Assembly: GCA_010093485.1 (NCBI GenBank)
Contig: MU001499.1
Location: forward strand, 310,001 to 374,000
DNA: 64,000 nucleotides
Direction of reading: 5' to 3'
From: Karstenula rhodostoma CBS 690.94
Taxonomy: Eukaryota; Ascomycota; Dothideomycetes; Pleosporales; Didymosphaeriaceae
In this document: piece by piece, positions 1 through 9,680 of the stretch
Layout: each line of letters starts with the position of its first letter
Position numbering within the stretch: the first letter of the stretch is position 1
Made by a program: the position numbers and the translations under genes
The notes under the pieces: model-generated
Database searches by the model: none
Told to the model about the DNA's origin: nothing
What the model saw: only the letters and a program-made list of their open reading frames with translations

Positions 1-470
1 ACCCGCCGACTGTGCGCTTGCCCTCCTCCACGAAGCCCGACACGCTATTCCATATCATGTTCTTCACGAAGCCTGTCATTGTGGCTGCTTCTAATGCGTG
101 GATCTTTTACGCTGTCGTGTATGAAGTGTTGGTGGTCGTCAACTTCCGAATTGACGTGCGTCGGTGGTACCGGAGATGTCGAAGGGCGGTGGTGACGAGG
201 GTGCTAGCGCTACATTGCGATCTTGCTTTCGCAGAGGGATGGGCTGGAAGCGGTGGCGGAGAGGTGGTTATGACGTCGCTTGTGGCACATGCGGTAGCGT
301 GGGCCGGGGGCGTGGGTCAAGGCGATCGATGGGGCATGTGGCGTCACTATCAGTGGGGAACGGGGTTTTCCATTTCCGCCTGGGAAAACATGGGATTCTG
401 GGGTGTAATTGCACTTATTGCACTTGTTAAGTTCGCCGCAGATCGCGACAAATTCATTCGTTCGTTGTAA
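1..470 (+). CDS. Possible 3' end of a membrane-protein gene cut by the window edge
   Basis: The frame is open from the left edge to a stop at 470 and has no convincing ATG at its start, so if real it is the tail of a gene beginning outside the window. A hydrophobic stretch near bases 55-150 (FFTKPVIVAASNAWIFYAVV) could be a membrane segment, and a second one lies close to the C-terminus (WGVIALIALVKF). The middle is Gly/Trp-rich and looks less protein-like. I do not recognise a family. It could equally be a chance open frame in G+C-rich DNA. Confidence 0.2.
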   Translation, partial: PPTVRLPSSTKPDTLFHIMFFTKPVIVAASNAWIFYAVVYEVLVVVNFRIDVRRWYRRCRRAVVTRVLALHCDLAFAEGWAGSGGGEVVMTSLVAHAVAWAGGVGQGDRWGMWRHYQWGTGFSISAWENMGFWGVIALIALVKFAADRDKFIRSL

Positions 471-530
471 CGAGACCAGATTTGTATAGAAACGAAACTA
501 TAATGTACAGTATGTGCTGCAAAATTACCA

Positions 531-1115
531 TCAACACACAAGAGCAGGTGTCATCAGCCTCTCCGCCTCATCAACATGAGTCAGTCCCGTGCGATACACA
601 AACTTGTTGTCCACGCCCCCTGGTTGCCTCTGAACATACCCGCCTCCACCCCTGCCCCAAAGGCAACTCTTCTGCACATGCATGGCGAGCTGATACCACT
701 CCGCGAGGTTCCACTGGAAACCCTCGCAAGAGGAAGAGCAAGTGTACATGACACATGACCGGTAGGCAACTTGTATGCAGCGATCCGGAGGTACGTCCAC
801 AGTCCTGTTGCCGTAGGTTCGGAACGTGTCTGTGATGACCTGGAGACAGTCTTCGGTGTTGGGTGGGAGAGCAGCGGTGCGAGGACATGTCCAGAAACCA
901 GGATACGGTAGGTAGGGCTCGGTGAAGGATGTGTGGTTGTGGTCACTGGGTGTGACATGCGCGTAGTCGTCTGCGCGAGGTTGCTGTGCGGTGGGATGGC
1001 TGAGTCGCGGGGCTCTGGTGATGTTTTGACTGCCACTCATAACCCACATCGGCTGCAGTATCGTGGCCTGAATAAGTGTCGAGAGTAAGGCGAGTACATA
1101 GATATGGATTCGCAT
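531..1115 (-). CDS. Small secreted cysteine-rich protein
   Basis: A single exon of 194 codons. The start is placed at the ATG giving MRIHIYVLALLSTL, because the longer frame opens only with TTG. The first ~20 residues form a clear signal peptide. The mature part has eight cysteines (in FWTC, EDC, DRC, SC, YTC, SSC, KSC and the final VC) and several N-glycosylation sequons (NIT, NHT, NRT), as expected for an extracellular disulfide-bonded protein. I recognise no family. It could be an effector-like or cell-surface protein, but nothing in the sequence fixes a role. The gene runs convergently toward the doubtful frame at the window edge. Confidence 0.6.
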   Translation of the reverse strand: MRIHIYVLALLSTLIQATILQPMWVMSGSQNITRAPRLSHPTAQQPRADDYAHVTPSDHNHTSFTEPYLPYPGFWTCPRTAALPPNTEDCLQVITDTFRTYGNRTVDVPPDRCIQVAYRSCVMYTCSSSCEGFQWNLAEWYQLAMHVQKSCLWGRGGGGYVQRQPGGVDNKFVYRTGLTHVDEAERLMTPALVC

Positions 1116-1330
1116 GGTGGAGACCAAAGCTTTGAGCGGAAACTCTATAGCAGCAAGTAGTTATATGTTACAGGCGAGTCGTTCTATTCATAAGGACGGG
1201 CTGTGGATATCGGCCCAGCTGAAGGTTGGCAATACAACACCAGGTTTTCTGCTGGCTCATATTTTGGTATGCCACGCGTCTGGTGGCTGTGACAACAAGT
1301 ATGAGATGGTAACGAAACGACGATCTTGGC

Positions 1331-3481
1331 TCACGAGGTCGTCTTCTTGATTAGTTTTGCTGGCGTGGTTGTTGGCTTGGCTGCTGGCTTCTTTGTTGGG
1401 GTTGCAGTAGGTTTCTTGACAGCACCGTTTGCCACGGCAGGCTTCTTAGCCACCGTTGTAGCTCCGGTGGCTTTTGGTGCGGATGTATTGGTCGGCAGAT
1501 CAGGGTTTGGCTTGAACACATACTTTGGCTTGGCAGGGGCGGACGATGTGGCGTTGGTCGTTTGTGGCTTTTGCCCTACGTTGAGAGCACCGCTTGGGGA
1601 GATCTTAATGGGAACGCCAGAAGAAGTCATGAAAGTGGTGCCCTTTTTCTGTTCTGCTGCTTCAATCTCCTTCTTGCCGACCTTGATCTTAAGACCACTC
1701 GCGGTTGTGATGGTCCCAGTGTCCTTTGCTTTGTCTACTTCGGTTTTGGGAATCTTGATGGTAACGCCAGATGCAAGCTTAACTTCCCGCATTTCTTGCG
1801 GCTTTGCAGCTTGTTTCGGCTGTGCTGCTGGTGATCTTGAAGCCGCCGCGGCCGGTCTCCTTGCAGCGCTGGGTCCCACTGCGCTCTTTGCTCTGGGTAC
1901 TGTCGATGTCGCCAAAATCTTCGTCGGTGCCCGTGGCAAAGCTGTGCTTGCCCTTCTTCCACCAGGCAGTACCACGCCTTCCTTGATCGCTGTCTCTTTC
2001 ACCAGCTTAGCGAGATTCTCTTGTGTTAGATGTTGGACACGACCCCTGTTCTCAGGACTGGCAGCTTGATCCGCACCCATCTTCGCCGCGCCTTGTATCA
2101 TTTTCTCAAGCTCGTCAGGGCTTGGCAGACCCTTCAAGTCGCCGCCGCTGAGAAAGGATTTCATCATCTGCCCAAAAAACTTGTCCCCGCCTGGGATAAG
2201 ATCACCCGGCGACGACCCGTATGCTACGGACATGGCCGTCATAACACCTGTGATTGGAGCAAAAATCTTGACAAAGTCGTTCCAGTGTGCTGACTTAACC
2301 TCGGTTTCTATCTGAACCGCAGGGCGAGGCCTGGTACGGATGGTCTGTTTATCGCTCTGCGAGCTGCGGTCACCCACATCGAGAAGGTCTTTCCAATATT
2401 CCTCAGCGGGGAATCGGGTGTGGCGGGTGAAGTACTCTAGCATGTAGTCTTTCTCTCGCCAGCGGTTACGCAGCCAGACGTCAAAGGCTTTGGTGTTGTG
2501 AATCGGTATTGTGGAGATGTGGAAGCGACGCCAGTGCATGTTGACAGACTTCGGTGGGCGCCCTTCGAAGAACGAAGATCGCAGCGTGAAGATGTCTTGT
2601 CCAAACTGACCGGGTGGAACCCCTTCGTATGCGATAGTGCAGTCGTATAGCCATTCGGTGCTGTCCTTGAGCTCGTTCAGGCAGAACTTCAGACCTGTGC
2701 TTCGGGGAAGGAGTTGATGCTTCATATCTTCGAGTCCATTCTTCTGTGCCCACTTTTTGCTCTTTTCGCGGGTTGATGCAGATAGGTTCGTCCCTTCCGG
2801 GAAGATGATCAGCCACATTGGATCCTTCGGATTGCTGAGTTTTGACAAAGCCTTCTTGAAACGCTGTTGATCTTCTTCCCAGTTTCTCGCAAGGAAGATG
2901 AAGTTATACATCTGCGCAGACCAGCCGATGATCGGGATGTTCTTTAGCGACTCCTTAAGGATGATGTAGACGAAGCCGTGTAAACCATTCGTGTAGGCAA
3001 TCCACCAAAGATATAGCCAGTCAGTATAAAGCTGGTGATTCGACATGAGCACTAAACGCTCTGAAAAGTTGCATTTAAGGCTTCCATCTTTTGTCTTGGT
3101 GAGCTGGCCAATCATGCTTGAGTCCCCGCTAACTCTGACTACAGTCGGTGCCCACCACTGTGTCAGGCATGTAATGAGAATGGCGAAGCATTCTTTCGTA
3201 TATGCCATATAACCCTCGTAGAAGACGGGGTCAATGAGCTTCAGTGGCGCTCCTAAGACCTGTGATGCGCTGATACTGTAGGACCGTCAATGCCGTTCTT
3301 CTCCGATGATCGAAAGCACTCACGCAAGCACGCCGGAGAGGAATGTCGAAGCCAGCGTGAAGGCTCGCTCAGCCTGATTCAACTCCCCATACTTGGGAGG
3401 GCCAGCAGGATGTTCCTCCGGTGCGATGTTCTGCTTGGAGACTTTGAGGCCTGCACCGAAGTCATCCTTCTTCTTGCGCAT
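1331..3481 (-). CDS. 1-acyl-sn-glycerol-3-phosphate acyltransferase-like protein with a repeat-rich C-terminal tail
   Basis: Two exons (3481-3324, 3275-1331) with a 48 bp intron give 700 aa. The join restores the usual N-terminus of the family (LGAPLKLIDPVFYEGY) ahead of the catalytic region. PlsC motif I is N-H-Q-L-Y-T-D (His about residue 133, H-x4-D), and motif III is FPEGTN near residue 211. Hydrophobic segments near residues 45-100 fit an ER or lipid-droplet membrane enzyme. Family knowledge: these enzymes put a second acyl chain on lysophosphatidate or related lysophospholipids (AGPAT3/5 and yeast Cst26 types). The last ~250 residues are unusual: Ala/Pro/Lys-rich with three imperfect repeats around an ASG-x-x-IK core, encoded at about 1590-1800. 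Start chosen by the conserved N-terminus after splicing. The substrate cannot be told from sequence. Confidence 0.85.
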
Positions 3482-3941
3482 CGCAGGGGAATTCATTTTG
3501 GAGTGTCAGTTTTTGGAACGCAGGGCATCGCTTGACGGTGATCACTCCGCAAAGTTGACGGATAGCGGAGAAGTTGGCTGCCAGGACCCGTTGATAGCAT
3601 TGACGTCGAAGGATGCAATGGGTGGCTGGGCTAGCCGGCGGACCTGGCAAAAGCGGGGCCCCCATGACGTCGTGTGGCGGCCCAGACCAACTTTCTGGGA
3701 GCGGTGATGAGGACCCTCATCATTCTTCCAAGCCGTCTGTACGATCAACCATCCGACACGCCTCGATTATACCACCAAGCTCATTCTGTAGGCAAAGTTA
3801 CCAACAAGCAAATGTAAGTCTTCGGTGTTCCTCAGGTGCCATTTCCCACAACGCGCGCACTTCGCTACGCCGCACGCGAGCAGTAACCCATCTAACAACG
3901 CAATTTCAGACCGAAGACCCTTTCACACACAACTCGTCGCA
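3482..3941. promoter_or_regulatory. Shared intergenic region of two divergent genes
   Basis: These 460 bp separate the start of the acyltransferase-like gene (minus) from the start of the small hypothetical gene (plus). It presumably holds both promoters. I see no gene and no obvious operator. Confidence 0.35.
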
Positions 3942-4529
3942 ATGCCTGCCTCTGTCGCATCTGCGCCCGTCAACCGCACAACCAACAAGGCCGCCGCCTC
4001 ACGGACAAAGAAGCCCGCTGGCGCTGCTGCGAAGAAGACACAGAACGCTGCCAACGGCGCCGCAAACGGTGCCCACCAGGCCACTTCTCCATACACCATC
4101 ATGGCGTCACGCATCGCGAACCGCGTCGCAGAGATGGCCGAGAACATGACGTTTGTCGAGCGCGAGAAGTACGTTTGATCCTGAACAATGAACGAGGCGT
4201 TCCCGCACTGACACGTCGCAAGGCCCCAATCCCCCCAAAATGCTCCCGCTGTCCAGGCACCCAAGCAAAAGAAGCCGCCGCGCAAGCTCGACATCCGCGT
4301 GCCCAACAACGGCGCATCTCCCACCAACATCACCTTCTCTGCGCCCTTCCTCGACAACACCCTTTCCAAGCTCTTGACGCTCCAGAACAGGATGCTCAAG
4401 GTCAGCAACGACATCGCGGCTAGCGACGACGTAGATGAGCATACAAAACAAGAGCAGTTCGCACAGAGCGCGGAGCTATCACGCATCATCGCTCTCATCT
4501 GTGCCGAGAAGGCCAGGCAAGGCTCCTAG
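3942..4529 (+). CDS. Hypothetical basic protein with helical C-terminus
   Basis: Two exons, 3942-4168 and 4223-4529, give 177 aa. The intron has a strong GTACGT donor and an AAG acceptor, and joining restores one frame (EKPQSPQNAP across the junction). An in-frame ATG further upstream exists, but 3942 sits in a better start context (gtcgcaATG). The N-terminal ~50 residues are Ala/Lys/Asn-rich and disordered. A helix follows (ASRIANRVAEMAENMTFVER), then a Lys/Pro linker. The C-terminal half (FLDNTLSKLLTLQNRM onward) looks like an amphipathic or coiled-coil helix. No family recognised; a small nuclear or cytoplasmic subunit of a larger complex would fit but is only a guess. Confidence 0.65.
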
Positions 4530-4900
4530 GTTTTTGTAGCGCGGGACGCGCAACGCAAGATGTAATGGGTTGACGATTGAATGAATCGAACTACCCGTTA
4601 GTGGTTCACGTGTTGGATGTTTTCTTAACCCCCTTTTCCTTGTTTCGTATGTAACACCTGTTTTGAAGCGGCTAGCTCTATTATGTATGATATCAGTACG
4701 AATGAAAAGGCAAACGTTATACACGCTACAGAACAGTCCATCCCATGTTAGCTCACAAGCGATCATCACAGCAACGCGCTGCTGTTGTGGTGCAACTGCA
4801 GAGGAAAAAAAAAAGTTGCATTGGGACACGTAGGAAAGAACAGCAAAACAAAAAGCTATTTGCAGGAATCAAACCTGTATCTCAAATCGGTTCAGACGAC
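4530..4900. other. Intergenic; 3' flank of the hypothetical gene and trailer of tRNA-Arg
   Basis: No gene is visible. On the minus strand it holds the tRNA trailer with T5 (4850-4854) and T10 (4805-4814) tracts. Confidence 0.5.
4805..4854 (-). terminator. Probable RNA polymerase III terminator tracts
   Basis: Downstream of the tRNA on its own strand there is a run of five T (plus-strand A at 4850-4854) and then ten T (4805-4814). T runs of this kind end Pol III transcription. The first lies about 46 nt beyond the mature 3' end, an unusually long trailer. Confidence 0.55.
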
Positions 4901-4972
4901 CGACCTACGTGCGACTCGAACACACAACCTTGGCCTTAGGAGGGCCACGCGCTACCATTGCGCCAGCAGGCC
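4901..4972 (-). tRNA. tRNA-Arg (anticodon CCT), no intron
   Basis: Read on the minus strand, 72 nt fold into a complete cloverleaf. The acceptor stem GGCCTGC pairs with GTAGGTC (two G-T pairs) and the discriminator base is G. The D arm is GCGC-AATGGTA-GCGC. The anticodon arm is TGGCC-CTCCTAA-GGCCA, giving anticodon CCT, which reads AGG (Arg). The T arm is GTGTG-TTCGAGT-CGCAC. CCA is not encoded, as usual in eukaryotes. Confidence 0.93.
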
Positions 4973-5760
4973 TTGAATTATGGCAGTTTTCCAAAATTGA
5001 AAAATTATATACCTGACCCAGCAGCTATGTGTACGCCCAAGGCCATCTGTCATGTTTCCAGCAATGCTGCAAATGTGTGGTCATACGGTTGAGAAGTTTG
5101 CTGCGGGGAACATAACGTAAAACTAGCACTGGCGCGTCCAATCGGTACTGTGTACGTTAGCGAAAGACGTATAGTATCGAGCCTCTACCACATCTAAATC
5201 CTCATAAGAAACGCTACAATTTAGTTTTGAATCTGTAGCCGTTGCGATTTCTTGGGATATGTGTAAGTATTTAGAAGAAAGGGCGCGTGCAGCGGGTAGG
5301 TACACAGCTCTCAGGGGCGGACGTTCTTTCCCCACAACTCCAGTCTGCACTAACTAAGCGTAAGTTCGTTCTGGCTGGACATCTTTCTTGATGATTTTCT
5401 GATCATTGACACGAACCACAAAGTAGAGTCCCGTAAAGTAGTAGGCAAATATGGATGGACACCCAAAAGTAACACCAAAGAAGCGTTGTAAATAGGCAGA
5501 ATAAAGGGTTAGGTAAGCGACCCGCCACAAAACCTCGGTCAGAAGGACCTCTTCTGAAAAGCAACATATTCATCATCGCTAATTCTTCTGGCAAGATCTG
5601 AGGATATGGTGCGTACCCAGGGATGCAAATACGGTAGTCTTGACCTCGAAGGATGTTAATCCCAGTCGCGCATCTCGTCTCTTTTTCAGATAGCCAGCAA
5701 CCTGCAAGCAGCACTCCCACCAACCAGCACTTCCTCCAGGTCCCAAATAAAAAAACATCC
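4973..5760. other. Intergenic region upstream of the secreted-protein gene
   Basis: No supportable gene. Short open frames on the minus strand (5123-5350, 5403-5762) have no recognisable content. The last ~100 bp should hold the promoter of the plus-strand gene at 5761. Confidence 0.4.
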
Positions 5761-6641
5761 ATGTTAACTGCACTCTTCCTCCTTACTCTCCCCCTCGCCT
5801 CCCCATGGACAATCCCCGTCCACCCCGACCTCTCTTACCCCCCACGCTGGACAGCAGCACCAGGTGACCGTTACATGCGCCACAACGGCACTTCGGTCCT
5901 TCACAGCCTCCTAAACTCCTGCCTCAACTCGCGCGTCCCCCAGAACGCCACGCGCAGTACATTCCACGTGTCCAATGGGCGCGCCATCTTCGATCTCGTG
6001 AATGCGACGCTGGGGAACCCTACAAACGAGTCGTTCCATGTGGATGTGTATCTGCCGCATTTGTATTATAAGTACGTTGACGGGCCGGGTGGGTCAGAGT
6101 ATAATGAGGGCGTGAAGGGAAAGTATCAGATGGGGCGGACTATGTGGCGGTATCACTATTGGTGAGCGTGACCTGACGTGCGAAGATATCTTGTTGCTTA
6201 CGATGCAAAGGCAGAGTTTCCCGGAAAAGGGACGGTGCTACCTCCCGCTGAATATGACGGAGATGGTCGTCGATGAAAACGAAAACATTCTGCGGTCTGA
6301 GGACTTGGTGGGGCTGAATGCGACGCTTATGTTTCAGCTGAAGGATTTGAGGCATTATAGCGTTTTTGAGCAGGTGGATCAGGTGAGTTTGTGCTCTTCT
6401 CGGTGGGATGTGGTTGAGGAGGTTCACTGATGTCGAGAGATAGTGTGCGTATGTGACTTTGACCGATGAGGATGTTCAGCCTGCGGAGGACGTTGTGCCG
6501 TGCGATGGCTATAATCCGGTATCAGACCTGGCTAGGCTTTCTCGTCCATCTTCGCCGAAAAACTCTGGAGCAAGGTTGGAGAAGATAGGGTTAGTTATGC
6601 TAACGGAAATGATCGCTGCAGTACTTTGGAGTGCTATGTAA
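5761..6641 (+). CDS. Secreted protein, possibly GPI-anchored
   Basis: Three exons (5761-6161, 6211-6382, 6444-6641) give 256 aa. Donors are GTGAGC and GTGAGT; acceptors are AAAG (weak, but needed for phase) and ATAG. A signal peptide is obvious (MLTALFLLTLPLASPW). The mature part carries a few cysteines and several N-glycosylation sequons (NGT, NAT, NES, NMT). The C-terminus ends in a hydrophobic stretch (IGLVMLTEMIAAVLW) after a short polar region, which fits a GPI-anchor signal or a single membrane anchor. No family recognised. The first intron junction is the least certain point. Confidence 0.65.
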
Positions 6642-8470
6642 GGACAGTAAGGTCATGTCATTTGTAAAAAGGCACTTGTGATCCTGACTTCAAGATCTGG
6701 ATAACCCGTTAGACACGTCACAACCAGCGTTGAGATTGTAGAAGTTGTTTCATGTTAAGATGCCGAAAACAGCAGGGTTGCCAGACTTGTCCGATCTCCT
6801 GTCTCTGTATAGGCTAGAGTTGAGACAGCGAAGAGATGCTTGCGGGAGGATTTGGCACTGCGTCGATAGACCAATTACCCGTTCTACGCGTTTCGGGAAT
6901 GCGCAACAGAATTGACAACGGTTTACTTGTCTTACGAATTTTACATGTGATACTACCCTGCTTGCGCTCGCGAGACAGTCTGAAGAGACCGTATATCGTG
7001 TTTGAGTCTTGCGACTTGAACATATGACACTACCCTGCTTACACTCGCGAGAAAATATGGACAAACCATATATCGTGTTTACTTCCTGGCCAAGGTTTCA
7101 CTCCTACCTAGTTCAATGCATCAAAAACTTGCAGTAGCATTTATCATCCACACCTTTGATATGCTTTCGTTCTACACCTCACAAGCACGCAGCCGTTTCA
7201 AACGTGCAGATAAGTAGTCTTATCAGAAGCAATGCACTTAAACGTATAAATCTTCTCATCGTGAGCAAACTGTGGGACTTGGAAACGCCCGCCGGCTCTA
7301 CAGTTCTGTAAGAGGTTATACGTGACCTCCCAGCGTCCGCTATTTGCTTGGCCTCGGCCAGCTTGGCCTGATGTGCGTAAAGGCAGTCCGGATTGGAAAC
7401 CGTGTCGAGTAACTATTTGCGAATGAACCCAGTGTCTCTCCTCTGCCCTGCAGGACGTGTAGAGTTTATTGGTTATGCCTGCGCTTAAACCCTACTTAGC
7501 AGAGATCTCGCTAATTCCTCGCTTCCTTTCATCGTATGTGGTAACGAGCGACGTTCCCAGTGTACGAGTGATTGGTGGGTTTTGGGATGCCCTCCTGCAT
7601 GCGGAGCTACTGGGACAATGCTGAGTGCATCCGGACTTGTGACGCATTGTGGCGCACAATGCGGTTCCATTGCATGTGACCACACCGCTCGCTTTCCAAG
7701 GTCAGATGGCGCCCGTGATTCAAATGTCGCCAATGTGACTACGTCCTTCCGCAACTTGACCCTCTTACCACTGGCACGAACCCTTGGAGTGGATCAAGGC
7801 AATTGAGAGTGTCATCTAACCGGGTTCCATTGAGCAGCGCATGGGTTCGAGCGCTATAGAGCATGCATTTACAGTTGTATAACATGTCGGACGAAATTGT
7901 TGAGGTTAAGCGGGAGTCATGTTTGTTCGCCATGAACGATTTCCCTGAATCCATATCTGGATGGTTCCAACAAGCAGCGATTATTGATCTGTCGGAGTAC
8001 CTTCCTCACGGGCGGGACAAGGATATTTTTTTCGGCGACGACTCATCGCGCTAACCACATGGCATCATGGCATCATGGCAAAGCCAGGGGAGAGAGCAGG
8101 AGTTGCCTCCGGTGGCACGGCAGAACAGGTTAAAGTTGTGACGGACGCACAGGCTAGCGGCTAAGCCGCATCCCCCCATCTGTGCTCTTACCCTTACCAC
8201 CATCATCCACAACGTTGGGCTCGAGATGGGGCGCCCCGCTTGCAGGATCCTGCTACACAGGTCTTGGGTTCTGCGTGCCGTCGTTGGCGATCCGATTGGG
8301 TACCATCAACCACCGACGTTTGCATGCGGACGCCCCCCGTTACGGGAAGCATTTCTCTCCGAGCCAAGCGGAGATTTAAATTGAACCCCCCTGCTCCTCG
8401 TCCGAGACTCTTTGCCGCCTGCTGTGATCGTTCAAAACCCCAGCTATTCCACTCGGTTCTCAACACCACC
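6642..8470. other. Long intergenic region with a degenerate direct repeat
   Basis: Almost 1.8 kb without a convincing gene. Short open frames on both strands are not protein-like. It contains the ~55 bp direct repeat at 6948-7080 (listed separately). The last few hundred bases serve the DUF7703 gene. Confidence 0.45.
6948..7080. repeat. Two tandem-arranged degenerate copies of a ~55 bp unit
   Basis: Copy one (about 6948-7003) and copy two (about 7025-7080) share the blocks ACTACCCTGCTT, CTCGCGAGA and ATATCGTGTTT in the same order and spacing. Several of the substitutions between the copies are transitions. It could be an old duplication or two ends of a decayed element. Confidence 0.6.
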
Positions 8471-9409
8471 ATGGCGGGCGAGTCGGGGCCCACGGAGCTG
8501 TCGCTACCCAAGGCTATGACCATTGCTGCATTTTTTGGCGTATCCGTCTACAATTCGATCGAGATCCTCTTTTCCATCTTCCACCGGTTCAGGACCCACA
8601 AGGGGCTGTATTTCTGGAGCATGCTCATCGCATGCATTGGCATCCCCGTCCATGCCATCGCTGTCCTGCTGCGCAACTTCGGCCTGGCGCCGAGTGTGCC
8701 CATGTGTGTTTTCATCATCCTGGGCTGGTGGTCTATGGTGACTGGTCAGGCTGTCGTCCTATACTCGCGACTACATCTGGTCAGGGACGAAAAAAAGCTC
8801 CGATGGGTACTAATGATGATTATTACGAACTTCGCCATCCTCCATCTACCAGTTTCAGGGCTATACCTGGCCACTAACATAAATCCGGACAACACCCGAC
8901 TGACCTACATCTTCTCGGTCTACGAAAAGGTCCAGCTCACTGGCTTCTCGGTCCAGGAGTGGGTCATCGCCGGCCTCTATATCTGGGGGGCATACAGCGC
9001 CTTGAACCCCATCTTGAAGTTCAAGGGACCGCGGGAGAGAAAGGTTCTCCGGTACCTGGTCCTCGTCAACCTCATCGTCATCGCCATGGACGGCAGTCTG
9101 CTCCTCACCGAGTTCACAGACAACTTCGAAATCCAGACGACCTACAAGACCGTCGTGTACAGCATCAAATTGAAACTAGAATTCTACGTTCTCAACCAAC
9201 TGGTCTTCATCATCCACAACCCAACCTGTACCTCTTCCAACTCTCACGATTTACTCGAATACGACGCCACTATGTCCGATGTCCGCATTCTGCCATCGAG
9301 GTCAGCACCCACGTTTCGCACGCCGCAGGAAAGCGAACCCGCGCCTTCGACCGAGGATAGGGCGGAGAGCGTTACAGTCATAGCGAAAGCAAGAATGAGA
9401 AGCGTATGA
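8471..9409 (+). CDS. Seven-helix integral membrane protein, DUF7703-like
   Basis: Single exon, 312 aa. The start is the ATG in a near-perfect context (caccaccATGGCGGGC) rather than upstream in-frame codons. Seven hydrophobic helices are visible, beginning with FFGVSVYNSIEILFSIF and followed by a stretch containing GIPVHAIAVLLRNFG. A cytosolic tail of about 70 residues is Ser/Pro/Glu-rich. The arrangement matches fungal membrane proteins annotated DUF7703, which resemble rhodopsin-like or receptor-like proteins but have no proven function. No introns are needed. Confidence 0.75.
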   Translation: MAGESGPTELSLPKAMTIAAFFGVSVYNSIEILFSIFHRFRTHKGLYFWSMLIACIGIPVHAIAVLLRNFGLAPSVPMCVFIILGWWSMVTGQAVVLYSRLHLVRDEKKLRWVLMMIITNFAILHLPVSGLYLATNINPDNTRLTYIFSVYEKVQLTGFSVQEWVIAGLYIWGAYSALNPILKFKGPRERKVLRYLVLVNLIVIAMDGSLLLTEFTDNFEIQTTYKTVVYSIKLKLEFYVLNQLVFIIHNPTCTSSNSHDLLEYDATMSDVRILPSRSAPTFRTPQESEPAPSTEDRAESVTVIAKARMRSV

Positions 9410-9680
9410 AGCTGAATTCGCTGGCTACCCCAGCGTTCTAGTGCTCCAATCCAAACACGCAATATGGGCTATATGAGGTTCCATTCGGCCATGTTCCTCC
9501 ATCTCAATACCGATAAACACCATCACTAAAAGTATGTGCCGGTAACAGTCATCAAGTGCATGGTAAGGTTCACTACTAACTCGTATTACAGTGTGAGAAG
9601 AAAAGACACCATGATAAGGGCCCCACACCTGATGGTCATGCCCGGCCCTACGTCAATTCGACACTTCGACACTTCGACAC

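Noticed and set aside
7840..7870. GGTTCGAGC word resembling a tRNA B box
   Set aside because: No matching acceptor, D or anticodon arms could be folded around it.
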